Positions 36,080-45,524 are shown, counted from the stretch's first letter. The stretch is 64,000 bases of DNA from Martinezella tropici (GCF_003287875.1 NZ_QMKK01000044.1:1-64000); one strand, 5' to 3'. Program-made: numbers and translations. The notes: generated by a model from the sequence alone, not told the origin.

Positions 36080-37237
36080 CTACCGAACAAACTCCGCCCT
36101 GACCTTCTCCGACTGCCCGCCGATCGTCGGCGCCGCTAGCCCATTTTTGGCTCGAACACCATTCACGCGGATGGGGCTAGCCGTCGTGCGCAGGGAAGTG
36201 CCGTCATCACGGGTTACCGTCTGCAGTATATCGAGCTGGCGGAAGGCGGCACTTTGCAGCAATTTCGGCCAATCCAGCACCTCCGCCGCCCAGATATCGG
36301 CCGGTTCCAGAATGGCGAGCCATTGCTGAACCGTCTTTTCCCGCAGGCGACTGGCGATCATGCTCTTGATCTCGTCCCGATGCTGGAAGGCATCATCCGG
36401 CGCGTAACCGGCAAGCGCGGGCAGATCGAGCAGCGGCGCGAGTTTCGCGAGTGGCATCATCGCGATCGCCAGCCAGCCGTCGGCGCAGCGATAGACGCCA
36501 TACGGCGCCGCGAGATAGGCGTGCGCATTGCGCACGGCGGATTTCTTCGGCAAGCGGCCTCCGTCGTTCAGGTGCGTGGTCAGCACTTCGAACTGAAAGT
36601 CGACCAGCGCCTCCAGCAAGCTCGTCTCTACATGTACGCCGCGGCCGGTGACGCCGCGCCGTACAAGGCCGGCGAGGATGGCCTGGACCAGGAGATTGCC
36701 GGCCAACATGTCGGCGATCGCAAGGCCGAACGGCACAGGTCCGTCATCCGCCTCGCCATTCAGCCACATGACGCCGGAGCGGGCCTGGGCCAGGAGATCC
36801 TGTCCGGGGAAATGTCGCCATTCATTGTCGGGGCCGTATCCGGTGATGCTGCCATAGACGACACGGGGATTGATCGCGGCAACGGCGGCATAGTCGAGGC
36901 CAAGCCTTTCGATGACGCCGGGGCGGAAGTTCTGGATGACGACATCAGCCTTGGCGATCAGCGCGCGCAGTTCCTGCAGATCGCCCTCATCCTTCATATT
37001 GACCGCAAAGCTCTCCTTGCCGCGATTGATGGCGTGAAAGAGCGTGGAGTCGCCGCCGATCTCGGTGTCGCTCAGATAAAGCCGGCGGCAGAGATCGCCG
37101 CCATCGGGCCGCTCGATCTTGATGACGCGCGCGCCGAGATCGCCGAGCCGGAGCGCCGCCATCGGGCCGGCAAGAAACTGGCTCATATCCAGTACGATGA
37201 TGCCGGAGAGCAGGCCCTCTTCGTGCTCGTTATTCAT
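36080..37237 (-). CDS. Class III (CaiB/BaiF) CoA-transferase
   Basis: A 385-aa cytoplasmic CoA-transferase. LDMSQFLAGPMAALRLGDLGA at the N-terminus and the catalytic Asp in FGLAIADMLAGNLLVQAILA are the family hallmarks; KIERPDGGD is the CoA-binding turn. It would move CoA between carboxylic acids. It overlaps the upstream MaoC-like gene by 8 bp, so the two act together. Last gene of the leftward arm of the IclR locus. Confidence 0.9.
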   Translation of the reverse strand: MNNEHEEGLLSGIIVLDMSQFLAGPMAALRLGDLGARVIKIERPDGGDLCRRLYLSDTEIGGDSTLFHAINRGKESFAVNMKDEGDLQELRALIAKADVVIQNFRPGVIERLGLDYAAVAAINPRVVYGSITGYGPDNEWRHFPGQDLLAQARSGVMWLNGEADDGPVPFGLAIADMLAGNLLVQAILAGLVRRGVTGRGVHVETSLLEALVDFQFEVLTTHLNDGGRLPKKSAVRNAHAYLAAPYGVYRCADGWLAIAMMPLAKLAPLLDLPALAGYAPDDAFQHRDEIKSMIASRLREKTVQQWLAILEPADIWAAEVLDWPKLLQSAAFRQLDILQTVTRDDGTSLRTTASPIRVNGVRAKNGLAAPTIGGQSEKVRAEFVR

Positions 37238-37784
37238 GTCGGACTTTCAGCGGCGGCGCGTCCGCCGGCCGACCGTTCCTGTAGCGCACGGTCTGGATAT
37301 GCTCGCAATAGAGTACCAGCTCGCCTTCGCCCTTGAAGACTTCGTAAGAAGAGCGGATCAGGCCGAGCTCGGCATATTTCGGATGCTTATCCAGATTGGT
37401 GCGGATGGTGTAGATCGTCTCCCCGATGAAGGTGGGCTTGATGAAGCGCAGCTTGTCGTAGCCATAGGAAAAGGCGTTGACGCAATTGGTGGCGACAAGC
37501 CCGAGGCCGGCGGAAAAGACGAAGGCACCGGCAACGAGCCGCTTGCCGAACAGGCCTTCGGTTTCGGCGAAGATCTGATCGCTGACGTAAGGATGCATAT
37601 CAAGGACGAGCGCGTTGAACTGCTGCGACTCGCCTTCGGAGATCGTGCGGCGCAGCGAGCGTATCCTGTGGCCTATCTCGAAATCCTCATAGAACCAGTT
37701 CTCCGCATTCCAGACGGGGATTTCGGCGTGATCGGCCGGCATGGTTTTCGGATGGGTGCTGGAGACGCCGACGGTGGCGGTCAT
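37230..37784 (-). CDS. MaoC-like hot-dog protein with altered active site
   Basis: A 184-aa hot-dog protein (NWFYEDFEIGHRIRSLRRTI; AFSYGYDKLRFIKPTFIGET). MaoC/R-hydratases carry G-D-x-N-P-x-H-x-D; here the segment reads LDMHPYVSD, so the Asp is kept but the usual catalytic His position is Val. It may use another residue, act on an unusual CoA ester or be non-hydratase. Coupled to the CoA-transferase by overlap, which supports a CoA-ester substrate. Confidence 0.8.
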   Translation of the reverse strand: MTATVGVSSTHPKTMPADHAEIPVWNAENWFYEDFEIGHRIRSLRRTISEGESQQFNALVLDMHPYVSDQIFAETEGLFGKRLVAGAFVFSAGLGLVATNCVNAFSYGYDKLRFIKPTFIGETIYTIRTNLDKHPKYAELGLIRSSYEVFKGEGELVLYCEHIQTVRYRNGRPADAPPLKVRHE

Positions 37785-37816
37785 GACATCGTCTTTCTGA
37801 AGAAACGCGCCTGGTC

Positions 37817-38653
37817 TCAGAGAGACCAGAGGCGCTTGGCATTCAGGTGATAGAGTCGATTGCGTTCGTCGTCACTTACGCCTTGCATCAGAGCGTGGGT
37901 GGCGGCGACCCAGGTGGAGAGATTGCCGCCGAGCGTGCAGACCGGCCAGTCGCTGCCCCAGATGACGCGATCCCAGCCGAAGCTTGCGATGCAATGTTCG
38001 ACGAAGGGACGCAGCGTTTCCGGCGCCCAGCTGTCCGGATCGGCATAGGCGACGACGCCGGAAATCTTGACGATGATATTCGGGCGCTTTGCCGCTTCCG
38101 TGATCCCCGCTGCCCAGCTTTCGCTGAAGCCATCCTTCACCGCCGGTACGCCGCAATGGTCGAGGACGAAGCGGATGTTGGGATTGAGGTCGATGAGCGC
38201 GAGCGCCTTGGACATCTGATGCGGTAGGACACAGAGATCGAAGGTGAGCCGCGTGCCACCGAGCTGTTTCAGGTTCTCGCGGAAGAGGGCGCCCTCGGAG
38301 ACGTCATCTGGCACGACATGCAGTACACGGCGGAAACCTTTGACGAAGGGATCGGCGAGTACGCGTTCGAGATAGGCGGGAAAGTTCGTGCTTTCAGGGC
38401 GGCAGGCGGCGATGGCACCCCTGAGGAGGCTGCCGGGCTCACGGCTGAGGTCTTTGACGTAATCGGTTTCCCGCTCGATATCATCCTCGGCGACGTCGAC
38501 CTCCATGTGAAGCGTATCGGTGATCCCGAGGCGCTTGGCCTCGCGCGCATAGTCTTCATAGAGGCTGTCGCGATTGAGCGTGCCGGCGCCGGCCAGCCAG
38601 GGATAGGCGAGACGGTTCCGGTCGACGATGTGCAAATGGCTGTCGAAGAGCAT
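37817..38653 (-). CDS. Amidohydrolase of the COG3618 (lactonase) type
   Basis: A 278-aa TIM-barrel metal hydrolase. The N-terminal metal motif FDSHLHIVD, the mid-protein FVLDHCGVPAVK and the C-terminal GSDWPVCTLGGN match the group that includes L-fucono-lactonase, L-rhamnono-lactonase and 2-pyrone-4,6-dicarboxylate hydrolase. In a sugar locus, lactone hydrolysis is the most likely role. First structural gene of the leftward arm, 65 bp after the IclR gene. Confidence 0.82.
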   Translation of the reverse strand: MLFDSHLHIVDRNRLAYPWLAGAGTLNRDSLYEDYAREAKRLGITDTLHMEVDVAEDDIERETDYVKDLSREPGSLLRGAIAACRPESTNFPAYLERVLADPFVKGFRRVLHVVPDDVSEGALFRENLKQLGGTRLTFDLCVLPHQMSKALALIDLNPNIRFVLDHCGVPAVKDGFSESWAAGITEAAKRPNIIVKISGVVAYADPDSWAPETLRPFVEHCIASFGWDRVIWGSDWPVCTLGGNLSTWVAATHALMQGVSDDERNRLYHLNAKRLWSL

Positions 38654-38718
38654 GGTGATCCTCCCATACCTGCTTGCTCAACATATACTCACAGAAGAAT
38701 AGTTTATTCAAATAAAAA

Positions 38719-39510
38719 TTACAGCTCGGCCTTATCGACCGTGCCGGCCACGGTTTCGGAGATCTCTTTTGCCGCTTCGCGGACATATTCGACCACCTGC
38801 TCGCGCGTAGGCGCCTTCGGGTTCACTGGCTCGATATAGGGGCAGGTGAGGGCGGCAAGCGCGTTGCCGTCCATCGCCAGCACGGGCGCGGAAATATTGT
38901 GTACGCCGCTCGTCTGCAGGCTGCTCATGGTTTCGAAGCCCTTTTCACGGATTGCCGCGAGCTTTTCCTCGAGGTCTGCGGGCGGCTCCTCCGGATCCTG
39001 TTCCTGGCGTCTCTGCTCGTTGATCATCATCTGACGCTGCTTTGCATCCCGGAATGCCAGAAGAATATGGCCCGAGCCGGTATTGTAGAGATTGATCTGC
39101 GCGCCGACGCGGATGGAGATGCCCCAATAGGTGGGAGAATCCTGCTGGGCAATGACGATCACCGAGCCGCGGTCGTAGATCGCCAGATGGCAGGCCTGCT
39201 CGGCACGGTTGGAGAACTCACGCATCAGCGGGGTCGCGAAGGAGACGAGGCGGCGCACCGGTGCATGATAATGCGCGAGCCCGAAGAGCTTCAGCGTCAG
39301 ATAGAAGCGATCGCCATCCTGACGCTGTACGTAGCCGCGCCGCACAAGGCGATCGAGCATGCGGTAGAATTCGTTGGGACTCTTGTTGAGCGCCTTGGCG
39401 ATTTCCGCCTGCGTCAGGCCACCATCGATCCTTGCCAGCAGCTCCAGAATGTCGAGCCCCTTGTCCAGCGCCGGCGCGCGGTAGCGGTCACTGTCGTCTT
39501 CTACGCTCAT
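38719..39510 (-). CDS. IclR-family transcriptional regulator
   Basis: A 263-aa regulator with N-terminal winged helix (DGGLTQAEIAKALNKSPNEF, about 25-44) and a C-terminal ligand-binding domain (HLAIYDRGSVIVIAQQDSPT; ISAPVLAMDGNALAALTCPY). ATG 39510 follows GGGGG; an upstream in-frame ATG at 39546 would fall inside the palindromic operator. Divergent from the ABC operon and upstream of the amidohydrolase, so it sits at the hub of the whole regulon. Confidence 0.9.
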   Translation of the reverse strand: MSVEDDSDRYRAPALDKGLDILELLARIDGGLTQAEIAKALNKSPNEFYRMLDRLVRRGYVQRQDGDRFYLTLKLFGLAHYHAPVRRLVSFATPLMREFSNRAEQACHLAIYDRGSVIVIAQQDSPTYWGISIRVGAQINLYNTGSGHILLAFRDAKQRQMMINEQRRQEQDPEEPPADLEEKLAAIREKGFETMSSLQTSGVHNISAPVLAMDGNALAALTCPYIEPVNPKAPTREQVVEYVREAAKEISETVAGTVDKAEL

Positions 39511-39542
39511 CAACAAGCCCCCATGCGAAGAAACATGAATCA

Positions 39543-39560
39543 TCATTCATATATGAATGA
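39543..39560. promoter_or_regulatory. Perfect 18-bp palindrome, candidate IclR operator
   Basis: TCATTCATATATGAATGA is its own reverse complement. It lies 33 bp upstream of the IclR start and 129 bp upstream of the divergent substrate-binding protein gene. IclR proteins bind palindromes of this size in shared divergent promoters. Confidence 0.7.
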
Positions 39561-39688
39561 AGACATTTTACAAGCGCGCGATCGCAGCTTGACGGCCAAT
39601 GAATAAGATGTTTACTTATAAATCATCGATCCATATTTGGGTCGGGAGGACAATCGGACAAGGGTCCGGTCTCAGGGGAGGAACTTCG

Positions 39689-41005
39689 ATGAGGAATTGG
39701 AAGGCCGGTCTTGCTGCCGGCATGATGGCATTGCTTGCGGGTACTTCGGTCTTCGCGGCCGATCTGCCGGGCAAATTTCAGGGTGTGACGATCGACGCCA
39801 AGCTCATCGGCGGCCAGCAATATGAGCCGCTTTATGCGCGCATCGCCGAGTGGGAGAAGGAGACGGGTGCCAAGGTCAACATTCTCTCCAAGAAGAACCA
39901 CTTCGAACTCGACAAGGAAATCAAATCCGATATGGCATCGGGCAGCATCTCCTGGTGTGTCGGCTCGAACCATTCGTCCTTCGCGCCGCAATATCCCGAC
40001 CTCTACACCGACCTCGGCAAGCTGCTGCCGAAGGAAGAAATCAGCCAGTTCGTCGATTCGACCATCCAGGCCTCGACCATCGACGGCCGCCTGATCATGC
40101 TGCCGCGTGCGCAGTTCGACGTTTCGGCGCTCTACTATCAGAAGAGCCTCTACAAGGACGATGCCAAGAAGACGGCGTTCAAGGCGAAGTACGGCTACGA
40201 TCTGGCGCCCCCGAAGACCTGGAAGGAAGTCTCAGATCAGGCGATCTTCTTCTCCAATCCGCCGAACTTCTTCGGCACGCAATTCCCCGGCAAGGAAGAG
40301 GCGATCAACGGCCGCTTCTATGAAATGCTGGTCGCCGAAGGCGGCGAATATCTCGACAAGGACGGCAAGCCTGCCTTCAATTCCGAAGCCGGCGTGCGCG
40401 CGCTCGACTGGTTCGTCAACATGTACAAGGCCAAGGCCGTTCCGGCCGGCACGACCAACTATCTGTGGGACGACCTCGGCGCCGGCTTCGCCTCCGGTTC
40501 GATCGCCCTCGATCTCGACTGGCCGGGCTGGGCAACCTATTTCAATGACCCGAAGTCTTCGAAGATCGCCGGCAATGTCGGTGTCGTCGTGCAGCCCGCC
40601 GGTTCCTCCGGCAAGCACACCGGCTGGTCCGGCCATCACGGCTTCTCGGTCACCGAAGCCTGCGCCCACAAGGATGCTGCCGCCTCGCTCGTCTGGTTCC
40701 TGACGAACGACGATTCGCAAAAGCTCGAAGCCGCCAACGGCACGCTGCCGACCCGCAAGGCGGTCTGGGATTGGGATATCCAGCAGGCGGCTTCCGATCC
40801 TTACAAGAAGGAAGTGCTGAGCACCTTCCAGGAAGCCATGAAATATGCCTTCCCGGTTCCGCGCACGCCGCAATGGATCGAGATTTCCAACGTCGTCTAT
40901 CCTGAGCTTCAGGCCGCGATCCTCGGTGACAAGAGCTCGAAGGAAGCGCTCGATGCCGCTGCTCAAAAGGCAACCGATGTCCTGAAGGACGCCGGCGCGC
41001 TCTAA
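39689..41005 (+). CDS. ABC transporter sugar-binding protein
   Basis: A 438-aa periplasmic family 1 solute-binding protein. Signal peptide MRNWKAGLAAGMMALLAGTS, cleaved after VFA (about residue 24). Mature part includes QYEPLYARIAEWEKETGAKV and WPGWATYFNDPKSSKIAGNV. ATG 39689 follows GGGAGGAAC. The ligand is unknown; context suggests a sugar, sugar acid or glycoside. A 12-bp perfect stem-loop follows the stop, and the permease starts 186 bp later. Confidence 0.88.
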   Translation: MRNWKAGLAAGMMALLAGTSVFAADLPGKFQGVTIDAKLIGGQQYEPLYARIAEWEKETGAKVNILSKKNHFELDKEIKSDMASGSISWCVGSNHSSFAPQYPDLYTDLGKLLPKEEISQFVDSTIQASTIDGRLIMLPRAQFDVSALYYQKSLYKDDAKKTAFKAKYGYDLAPPKTWKEVSDQAIFFSNPPNFFGTQFPGKEEAINGRFYEMLVAEGGEYLDKDGKPAFNSEAGVRALDWFVNMYKAKAVPAGTTNYLWDDLGAGFASGSIALDLDWPGWATYFNDPKSSKIAGNVGVVVQPAGSSGKHTGWSGHHGFSVTEACAHKDAAASLVWFLTNDDSQKLEAANGTLPTRKAVWDWDIQQAASDPYKKEVLSTFQEAMKYAFPVPRTPQWIEISNVVYPELQAAILGDKSSKEALDAAAQKATDVLKDAGAL

Positions 41006-41016
41006 GCGGTGCAATT

Positions 41017-41048
41017 GAAGCCCCGCGCCTTCAAGAGCGCGGGGCTTC
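41017..41048 (+). other. Perfect 12-bp stem-loop after the binding-protein gene
   Basis: GAAGCCCCGCGC (41017-41028) pairs perfectly with GCGCGGGGCTTC (41037-41048) around an 8-nt loop, 11 nt after the stop. No T run. Likely an mRNA-stabilising or attenuating element. Confidence 0.8.
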
Positions 41049-41190
41049 CGCAATCTGACTTCGAGAATCGCTTTCGATCGGCACCGCTAGGCGCCATCCG
41101 CGTTGCCGGTTTTCTGCCGGGTCTCGTCCCAAGCAATTCATTCCACGCAGTCCGGGCCACGCTGCCGAGAAATGCCGACAGGTGCAAACC

Positions 41191-42084
41191 ATGCTCAAAA
41201 GAATATCTCCACCGGTCCTGCTTCTTCTTCCGGCGATCATCGTCCTGGCGGCGGTGGTTCTGTTTCCGCTGCTGCTCTCCTTCTATTCCAGCTTCACGCC
41301 GTTTCGCCTGACGCGGCCGGCCACACTCTTCACCTTCATCGGTCTGCGCAACTACATGCGCATCCTTTCGGATCCGGTGTTCCTCGCCGCCTTCGTGCGC
41401 ACCGTGGTGCTTTTGACGATCGCACTCAATCTGGAAATGCTGCTTGGCCTGGGATTGGCTTTGCTGGTCAACAAGGCGACCTACGGCAAGCGCGTGCTGC
41501 GCACGCTGATGATGTTCCCGATGATGTTTTCGCCCGTTCTCGTCGGCTTCCAGTTCAAATTCATGTTCAACGACAATGTCGGCATCATCAACAATGCCCT
41601 GCAATCCCTGGGCATTACCGAGACGGCCATTCCCTGGCTGATCGATGGCAATCTGGCACTGTTTTCCATCGTCATTGCCGAAGTCTGGTCGTCGACCTCG
41701 GTCTTCGCGATCCTGATCCTAGCCGGTCTGCTTGCCATGCCGCAGGAGCCTGTCGAGGCTGCGAAGGTCGATGGCTGCACCAGCTGGCAGACCTTCCGCT
41801 ATGTCACCTGGCCGTTCCTGATGCCGTTCGCCTTCATCGCCATGACGATCCGCTCGCTCGACGTCGCCCGCGCCTATGACATCGTCAAGATCATGACCGA
41901 TGGCGGGCCGGCGCGGCGCACGGAGCTGATCTGGACGCTGGTCGGGCGCACCGCCTATGCCGATGCGCAGATGGGGCTTGCCAACGCCATGGCCTATGTC
42001 TCGATCATCCTGTCGATCGTCTTCACCGTCTATTTCTTCCGTAAGCTGGCGCTTGCCCGCACCCAGATCGGAGCGGAGTGGTAA
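41191..42084 (+). CDS. ABC transporter permease (sugar, MalF type)
   Basis: A 297-aa six-helix inner-membrane permease. The first helix is VLLLLPAIIVLAAVVLFPLL; the EAA loop is EPVEAAKVDGCTSWQTFRYV. ATG 41191 is preferred to the in-frame GTG at 41182. Its stop and the start of the next permease overlap or abut, indicating coupling. Confidence 0.9.
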   Translation: MLKRISPPVLLLLPAIIVLAAVVLFPLLLSFYSSFTPFRLTRPATLFTFIGLRNYMRILSDPVFLAAFVRTVVLLTIALNLEMLLGLGLALLVNKATYGKRVLRTLMMFPMMFSPVLVGFQFKFMFNDNVGIINNALQSLGITETAIPWLIDGNLALFSIVIAEVWSSTSVFAILILAGLLAMPQEPVEAAKVDGCTSWQTFRYVTWPFLMPFAFIAMTIRSLDVARAYDIVKIMTDGGPARRTELIWTLVGRTAYADAQMGLANAMAYVSIILSIVFTVYFFRKLALARTQIGAEW

Positions 42085-42086
42085 TC

Positions 42087-42953
42087 ATGGATCGCAACGC
42101 TCAACAACGCCTGCAGCGCCGCTTCTGGAAGGTTGCCTATCTCATCGGCCTCTTCCTCGCGATGCTTATCATCTGCCTGCCCGGTTTCTGGATCGTCATC
42201 AGCTCGCTACGGCCGACCGTGGAAATCATGGCGAAGCCGCCGGTCTGGATCCCGCAGGAGCTGTCGCTGGAAGCCTATCGCGCCATGTTCAGCGGCGTCG
42301 GGCAGGGCGGCATCCCCGTCTGGGACTATTTCCGCAATTCGCTCATCATCTCCGTCACCTCGACCGCCATTGCGCTCGTCATCGGCATGTCCGGCGGCTA
42401 TGCCTTCGCTCGCTTTCGTTTCACAGGCAAGTCGGCCGTATTCCTCGGGCTGATGCTGACGCGTTCCGTGCCCGGCGTGGCGCTATCGCTGCCGCTCTTC
42501 ATGGTCTATGCGCGGCTCGGCATCATCGACACGCATTTCGGCCTGATCCTCACCTATGTCGCACTGAACGTGCCCTTCACGATCTGGCTGATCGACGGCT
42601 TCTTCCGCCAGGTGCCGAAGGATCTCGCCGAGGCCGCGCAGATCGACGGCTGCACGCGCTGGCAGGCTTTCTGGCAGGTGGAATTTCCACTTGCCGGCCC
42701 GGGTATCGCATCGGCCGGCATCTTCGCCTTCCTTACCTGCTGGAATGAATATGCTCTCGCCTCGCAGCTGACGCGTTCCGTCGATTCCAAGACGCTGCCT
42801 GTGGGCCTGCTCGACTACACGGCCGAGTTCACCATCGACTGGCGCGGCATGTGCGCACTGGCGGTCGTGATGATCATTCCGGCGCTCGCTCTCACTTTCA
42901 TCATTCAGAAGCATCTGGTGTCGGGTCTGACATTCGGTGCGGTCAAAGGTTGA
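42087..42953 (+). CDS. ABC transporter permease (sugar, MalG type)
   Basis: A 288-aa permease with N-terminal helix LIGLFLAMLIICLPGFWIVI, EAA loop DLAEAAQIDGCTRWQAFWQV and the typical C-terminus HLVSGLTFGAVKG. ATG 42087 is preferred to the in-frame GTG at 42078, which overlaps the upstream stop. Followed after 5 bp by the ATPase gene. Confidence 0.9.
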   Translation: MDRNAQQRLQRRFWKVAYLIGLFLAMLIICLPGFWIVISSLRPTVEIMAKPPVWIPQELSLEAYRAMFSGVGQGGIPVWDYFRNSLIISVTSTAIALVIGMSGGYAFARFRFTGKSAVFLGLMLTRSVPGVALSLPLFMVYARLGIIDTHFGLILTYVALNVPFTIWLIDGFFRQVPKDLAEAAQIDGCTRWQAFWQVEFPLAGPGIASAGIFAFLTCWNEYALASQLTRSVDSKTLPVGLLDYTAEFTIDWRGMCALAVVMIIPALALTFIIQKHLVSGLTFGAVKG

Positions 42954-42958
42954 TCTCC

Positions 42959-44056
42959 ATGGCTCAGGTTTCCCTCAAAAAACTCGTCAAGCGCTACGGC
43001 GCGCTGGAAATCGTCCACGGGATCGATCTCGACATCGCGGACAAGGAGTTCATCGCGCTCGTCGGCCCGTCCGGCTGTGGCAAGTCGACGACGCTGCGCA
43101 TGATCGCCGGCCTGGAGGATGTCTCCGACGGCACGATCGAGATCGGCGATACGGTCGTCAACGACCTGCCGCCGCGCGACCGCAACATCTCCATGGTGTT
43201 CCAGTCCTACGCGCTCTATCCACATATGACGGTGCGCGAGAACATGGGCTTCTCGCTGAAGATCGCCAAACAGCCGCAGGCCGAGATCGACCGGCGCGTC
43301 AACGAGGCCGCTGCTATTTTGAGCCTCGAAGCGCTGATGGATCGCCGCCCGGCGCAGCTTTCCGGCGGCCAGCGTCAGCGCGTTGCCATGGGCCGCGCCA
43401 TCGTGCGCCAGCCAGAGGTCTTCCTCTTCGACGAGCCGCTATCGAACCTCGATGCCAAGCTGCGCACGCAGATGCGCACCGAGATCAAGAAACTGCATGC
43501 GAAGGTGCAGTCGACGGTGGTCTACGTGACGCACGATCAGGTCGAGGCCATGACGCTGGCGGACCGCATCGTCATCATGCGCGATGGCCACATCGAACAA
43601 GTCGGCACGCCGGACGAAGTGTTCAAGCGGCCCGCCACCCGCTTCGTCGCCGGCTTCATCGGCTCGCCACCGATGAATATCGAAGAGGCGACGCTGAAGG
43701 CAGGCGAACTCACTTTCAAGAACGGTGATCGTCTGCCGCTGCCGAACCAGTTTGCCGGAAGGGTCAGGGAAGGAGAAAAGGTCGCCTTCGGTCTCAGGCC
43801 CGACGATATCTTCCCGACTGGCCACGGCCTGCATTCCGGCGCGGAATCTGCTGTCTGCGAGCTGACCTTGCCGGTCACCATCACCGAACCGCTCGGCAAC
43901 GAGACGCTCGTCTTTGTCGAATTCGCCGGGCGTGAATGGGTGACGCGTATGCTCAATCCGCGCGCGCTGAAGAGCGGCGAACGGCTGAAGATGAGCTTCG
44001 ATCTCAGCCAGGCACATCTCTTCTCCGCTGAAACCGGCAAGAGCCTGGCAAACTGA
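42959..44056 (+). CDS. ABC transporter ATP-binding protein (UgpC/MalK type)
   Basis: A 365-aa ATPase: Walker A GPSGCGKSTTLRM, signature LSGGQRQRVAMGRAI, LFDEPLSNLDAKL, VTHDQVEAM, and a C-terminal regulatory domain (FGLRPDDIFPTG). Complete importer with the genes at 39689-42953. ATG 42959 (MAQVSLKKLVKRYG) is the family start. Confidence 0.92.
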   Translation: MAQVSLKKLVKRYGALEIVHGIDLDIADKEFIALVGPSGCGKSTTLRMIAGLEDVSDGTIEIGDTVVNDLPPRDRNISMVFQSYALYPHMTVRENMGFSLKIAKQPQAEIDRRVNEAAAILSLEALMDRRPAQLSGGQRQRVAMGRAIVRQPEVFLFDEPLSNLDAKLRTQMRTEIKKLHAKVQSTVVYVTHDQVEAMTLADRIVIMRDGHIEQVGTPDEVFKRPATRFVAGFIGSPPMNIEEATLKAGELTFKNGDRLPLPNQFAGRVREGEKVAFGLRPDDIFPTGHGLHSGAESAVCELTLPVTITEPLGNETLVFVEFAGREWVTRMLNPRALKSGERLKMSFDLSQAHLFSAETGKSLAN

Positions 44057-44068
44057 GGAATAGCTCCC

Positions 44069-45181
44069 ATGGCACGTATCGAGAAAATTGAACTGCGCAT
44101 GGTCGACCTGCCGCCGAAAGTGAAGCGGACGGATGCGATCCAGAGCTTCGTCAGCCAGGAGACGCCGATCGTCACCATCACCGACAGCGATGGGGCAGTC
44201 GGCACCGGCTACAGCTATACGATCGGCACCGGTGGCTCGTCCGTCATGCGGCTGCTGTCCGACCATCTGGTGCCGCTGCTGATCGGCGAGGATGCCGATT
44301 GCATCGAGGCGATTTGGCACAGACTGGAATTCGCCACGCATGCTACGACGATCGGTCCCATTACGGCACTGGCGCTTGCGGCTGTCGATACCGCGCTTTG
44401 GGACCTGCGGGCCAAGAAGCAAGGTCTGCCGCTCTGGAAGCTTGCCGGCGGCGCTAGGGATCGTTGCCCGCTCTACACCACGGAAGGCGGCTGGCTGCAC
44501 ATCGAGAAGGAAGCCCTGGTCGAAGACGCCCTGCAGGCGAAGGCCAAGGGCTTTTCCGGCTCGAAGGTGAAGATCGGCAAGCCGCATGGCTCCGAGGATT
44601 ACGACCGGCTGGCCGCGATGCGCTTGGCGCTTGGCTCCGGCTTCGAGATCATGACCGACTGCAATCAGGGCTTCACCGTCGATGAGGCGATCCGCCGGGC
44701 GGCACGCTTGAAGGAACTGGACCTTGCCTGGATCGAGGAGCCGCTGCCGGCCGACGATCTCGATGGCCATATCCGGCTGACCCGATCGACGCCGACGCCG
44801 ATCGCGGTGGGCGAATCCATGTATTCGATCCGGCATTTCCGCGAATACATGCAGAAGGGCGCCTGCTCGATCGTGCAGGTGGATGTCGCCCGCATCGGCG
44901 GCATCACGCCCTGGCTGAAGGTGGCGCATGCGGCCGAAGCCTTCGACATTCCCGTCTGCCCGCATTTCCTTATGGAGCTGCATGTCAGCCTCACCTGCGC
45001 CGTGCCGAACGGCAAATATGTCGAATACATCCCGCAGCTCGACGATCTCACCACCAAGGGCATGGACATCGTCGATGGCAAGGCGGTGGCCCCATCAGAG
45101 CCCGGCATCGGCATTGCCTGGGATTGGGAAGCGGTGAAGGCGCGCTCGATCGGCGAATTCACCCGGGAAATTCACGGCTGA
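44069..45181 (+). CDS. Enolase-superfamily (mandelate racemase/muconate lactonising type) enzyme
   Basis: A 370-aa enzyme. K-x-K in GSKVKIGK (166/168), metal ligands D197 (DCNQGF), E223 or E224 (WIEEPLP) and E249 (GES), and a general-acid His299 (CPHFLME) define the mandelate-racemase subgroup, which dehydrates or epimerises sugar acids. It is shorter than L-fuconate dehydratase (about 440 aa), so the substrate is open. It lies 12 bp after the ATPase and 13 bp before the mutarotase gene. Confidence 0.87.
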   Translation: MARIEKIELRMVDLPPKVKRTDAIQSFVSQETPIVTITDSDGAVGTGYSYTIGTGGSSVMRLLSDHLVPLLIGEDADCIEAIWHRLEFATHATTIGPITALALAAVDTALWDLRAKKQGLPLWKLAGGARDRCPLYTTEGGWLHIEKEALVEDALQAKAKGFSGSKVKIGKPHGSEDYDRLAAMRLALGSGFEIMTDCNQGFTVDEAIRRAARLKELDLAWIEEPLPADDLDGHIRLTRSTPTPIAVGESMYSIRHFREYMQKGACSIVQVDVARIGGITPWLKVAHAAEAFDIPVCPHFLMELHVSLTCAVPNGKYVEYIPQLDDLTTKGMDIVDGKAVAPSEPGIGIAWDWEAVKARSIGEFTREIHG

Positions 45182-45194
45182 GGAGGAGCTTGCC

Positions 45195-45524
45195 ATGCAG
45201 CGGATGGGAATGGTGATCGGCCTGGAGCCGGCCAAGGTGGCGGAATACAAAGCACTGCATGCGGCCGTCTGGCCCGAGATCCTGGCGCTGATCTCAGACT
45301 GCAACATCACCAACTATTCGATCTTCCTGAAGGAGCCGGAAAACCTGCTCTTCGGCTATTGGGAATATGTCGGCACGGATTTCGAGGCCGATATGGCCAA
45401 GATGGCTGCCAGCCCGAAGAACCAGGAGTGGTGGTCCTTCTGCATACCCTGCCAGAAGCCGTTCGAAACCCGCAAAGAGGGCGAGTGGTGGGCCATGATG
45501 GAGGAGGTGTTTCATCATGATTAG
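45195..45524 (+). CDS. rhaM: L-rhamnose mutarotase-like protein
   Basis: A 109-aa RhaM-family protein (MQRMGMVIGLEPAKVAEYKA, LHAAVWPEIL, FGYWEYVG, EWWSFCIPCQKP). The family interconverts anomers of L-rhamnose or L-fucose, which hints at a 6-deoxy sugar as the imported substrate. The start follows GGAGGAG. The downstream end abuts a RIME-like repeat. Confidence 0.85.
   Translation: MQRMGMVIGLEPAKVAEYKALHAAVWPEILALISDCNITNYSIFLKEPENLLFGYWEYVGTDFEADMAKMAASPKNQEWWSFCIPCQKPFETRKEGEWWAMMEEVFHHD

Noticed and set aside
43439..44983. 514-codon minus-strand frame opposite the ATPase and enolase-superfamily genes
   Set aside because: Covers two confidently assigned genes in antisense; no domain pattern.
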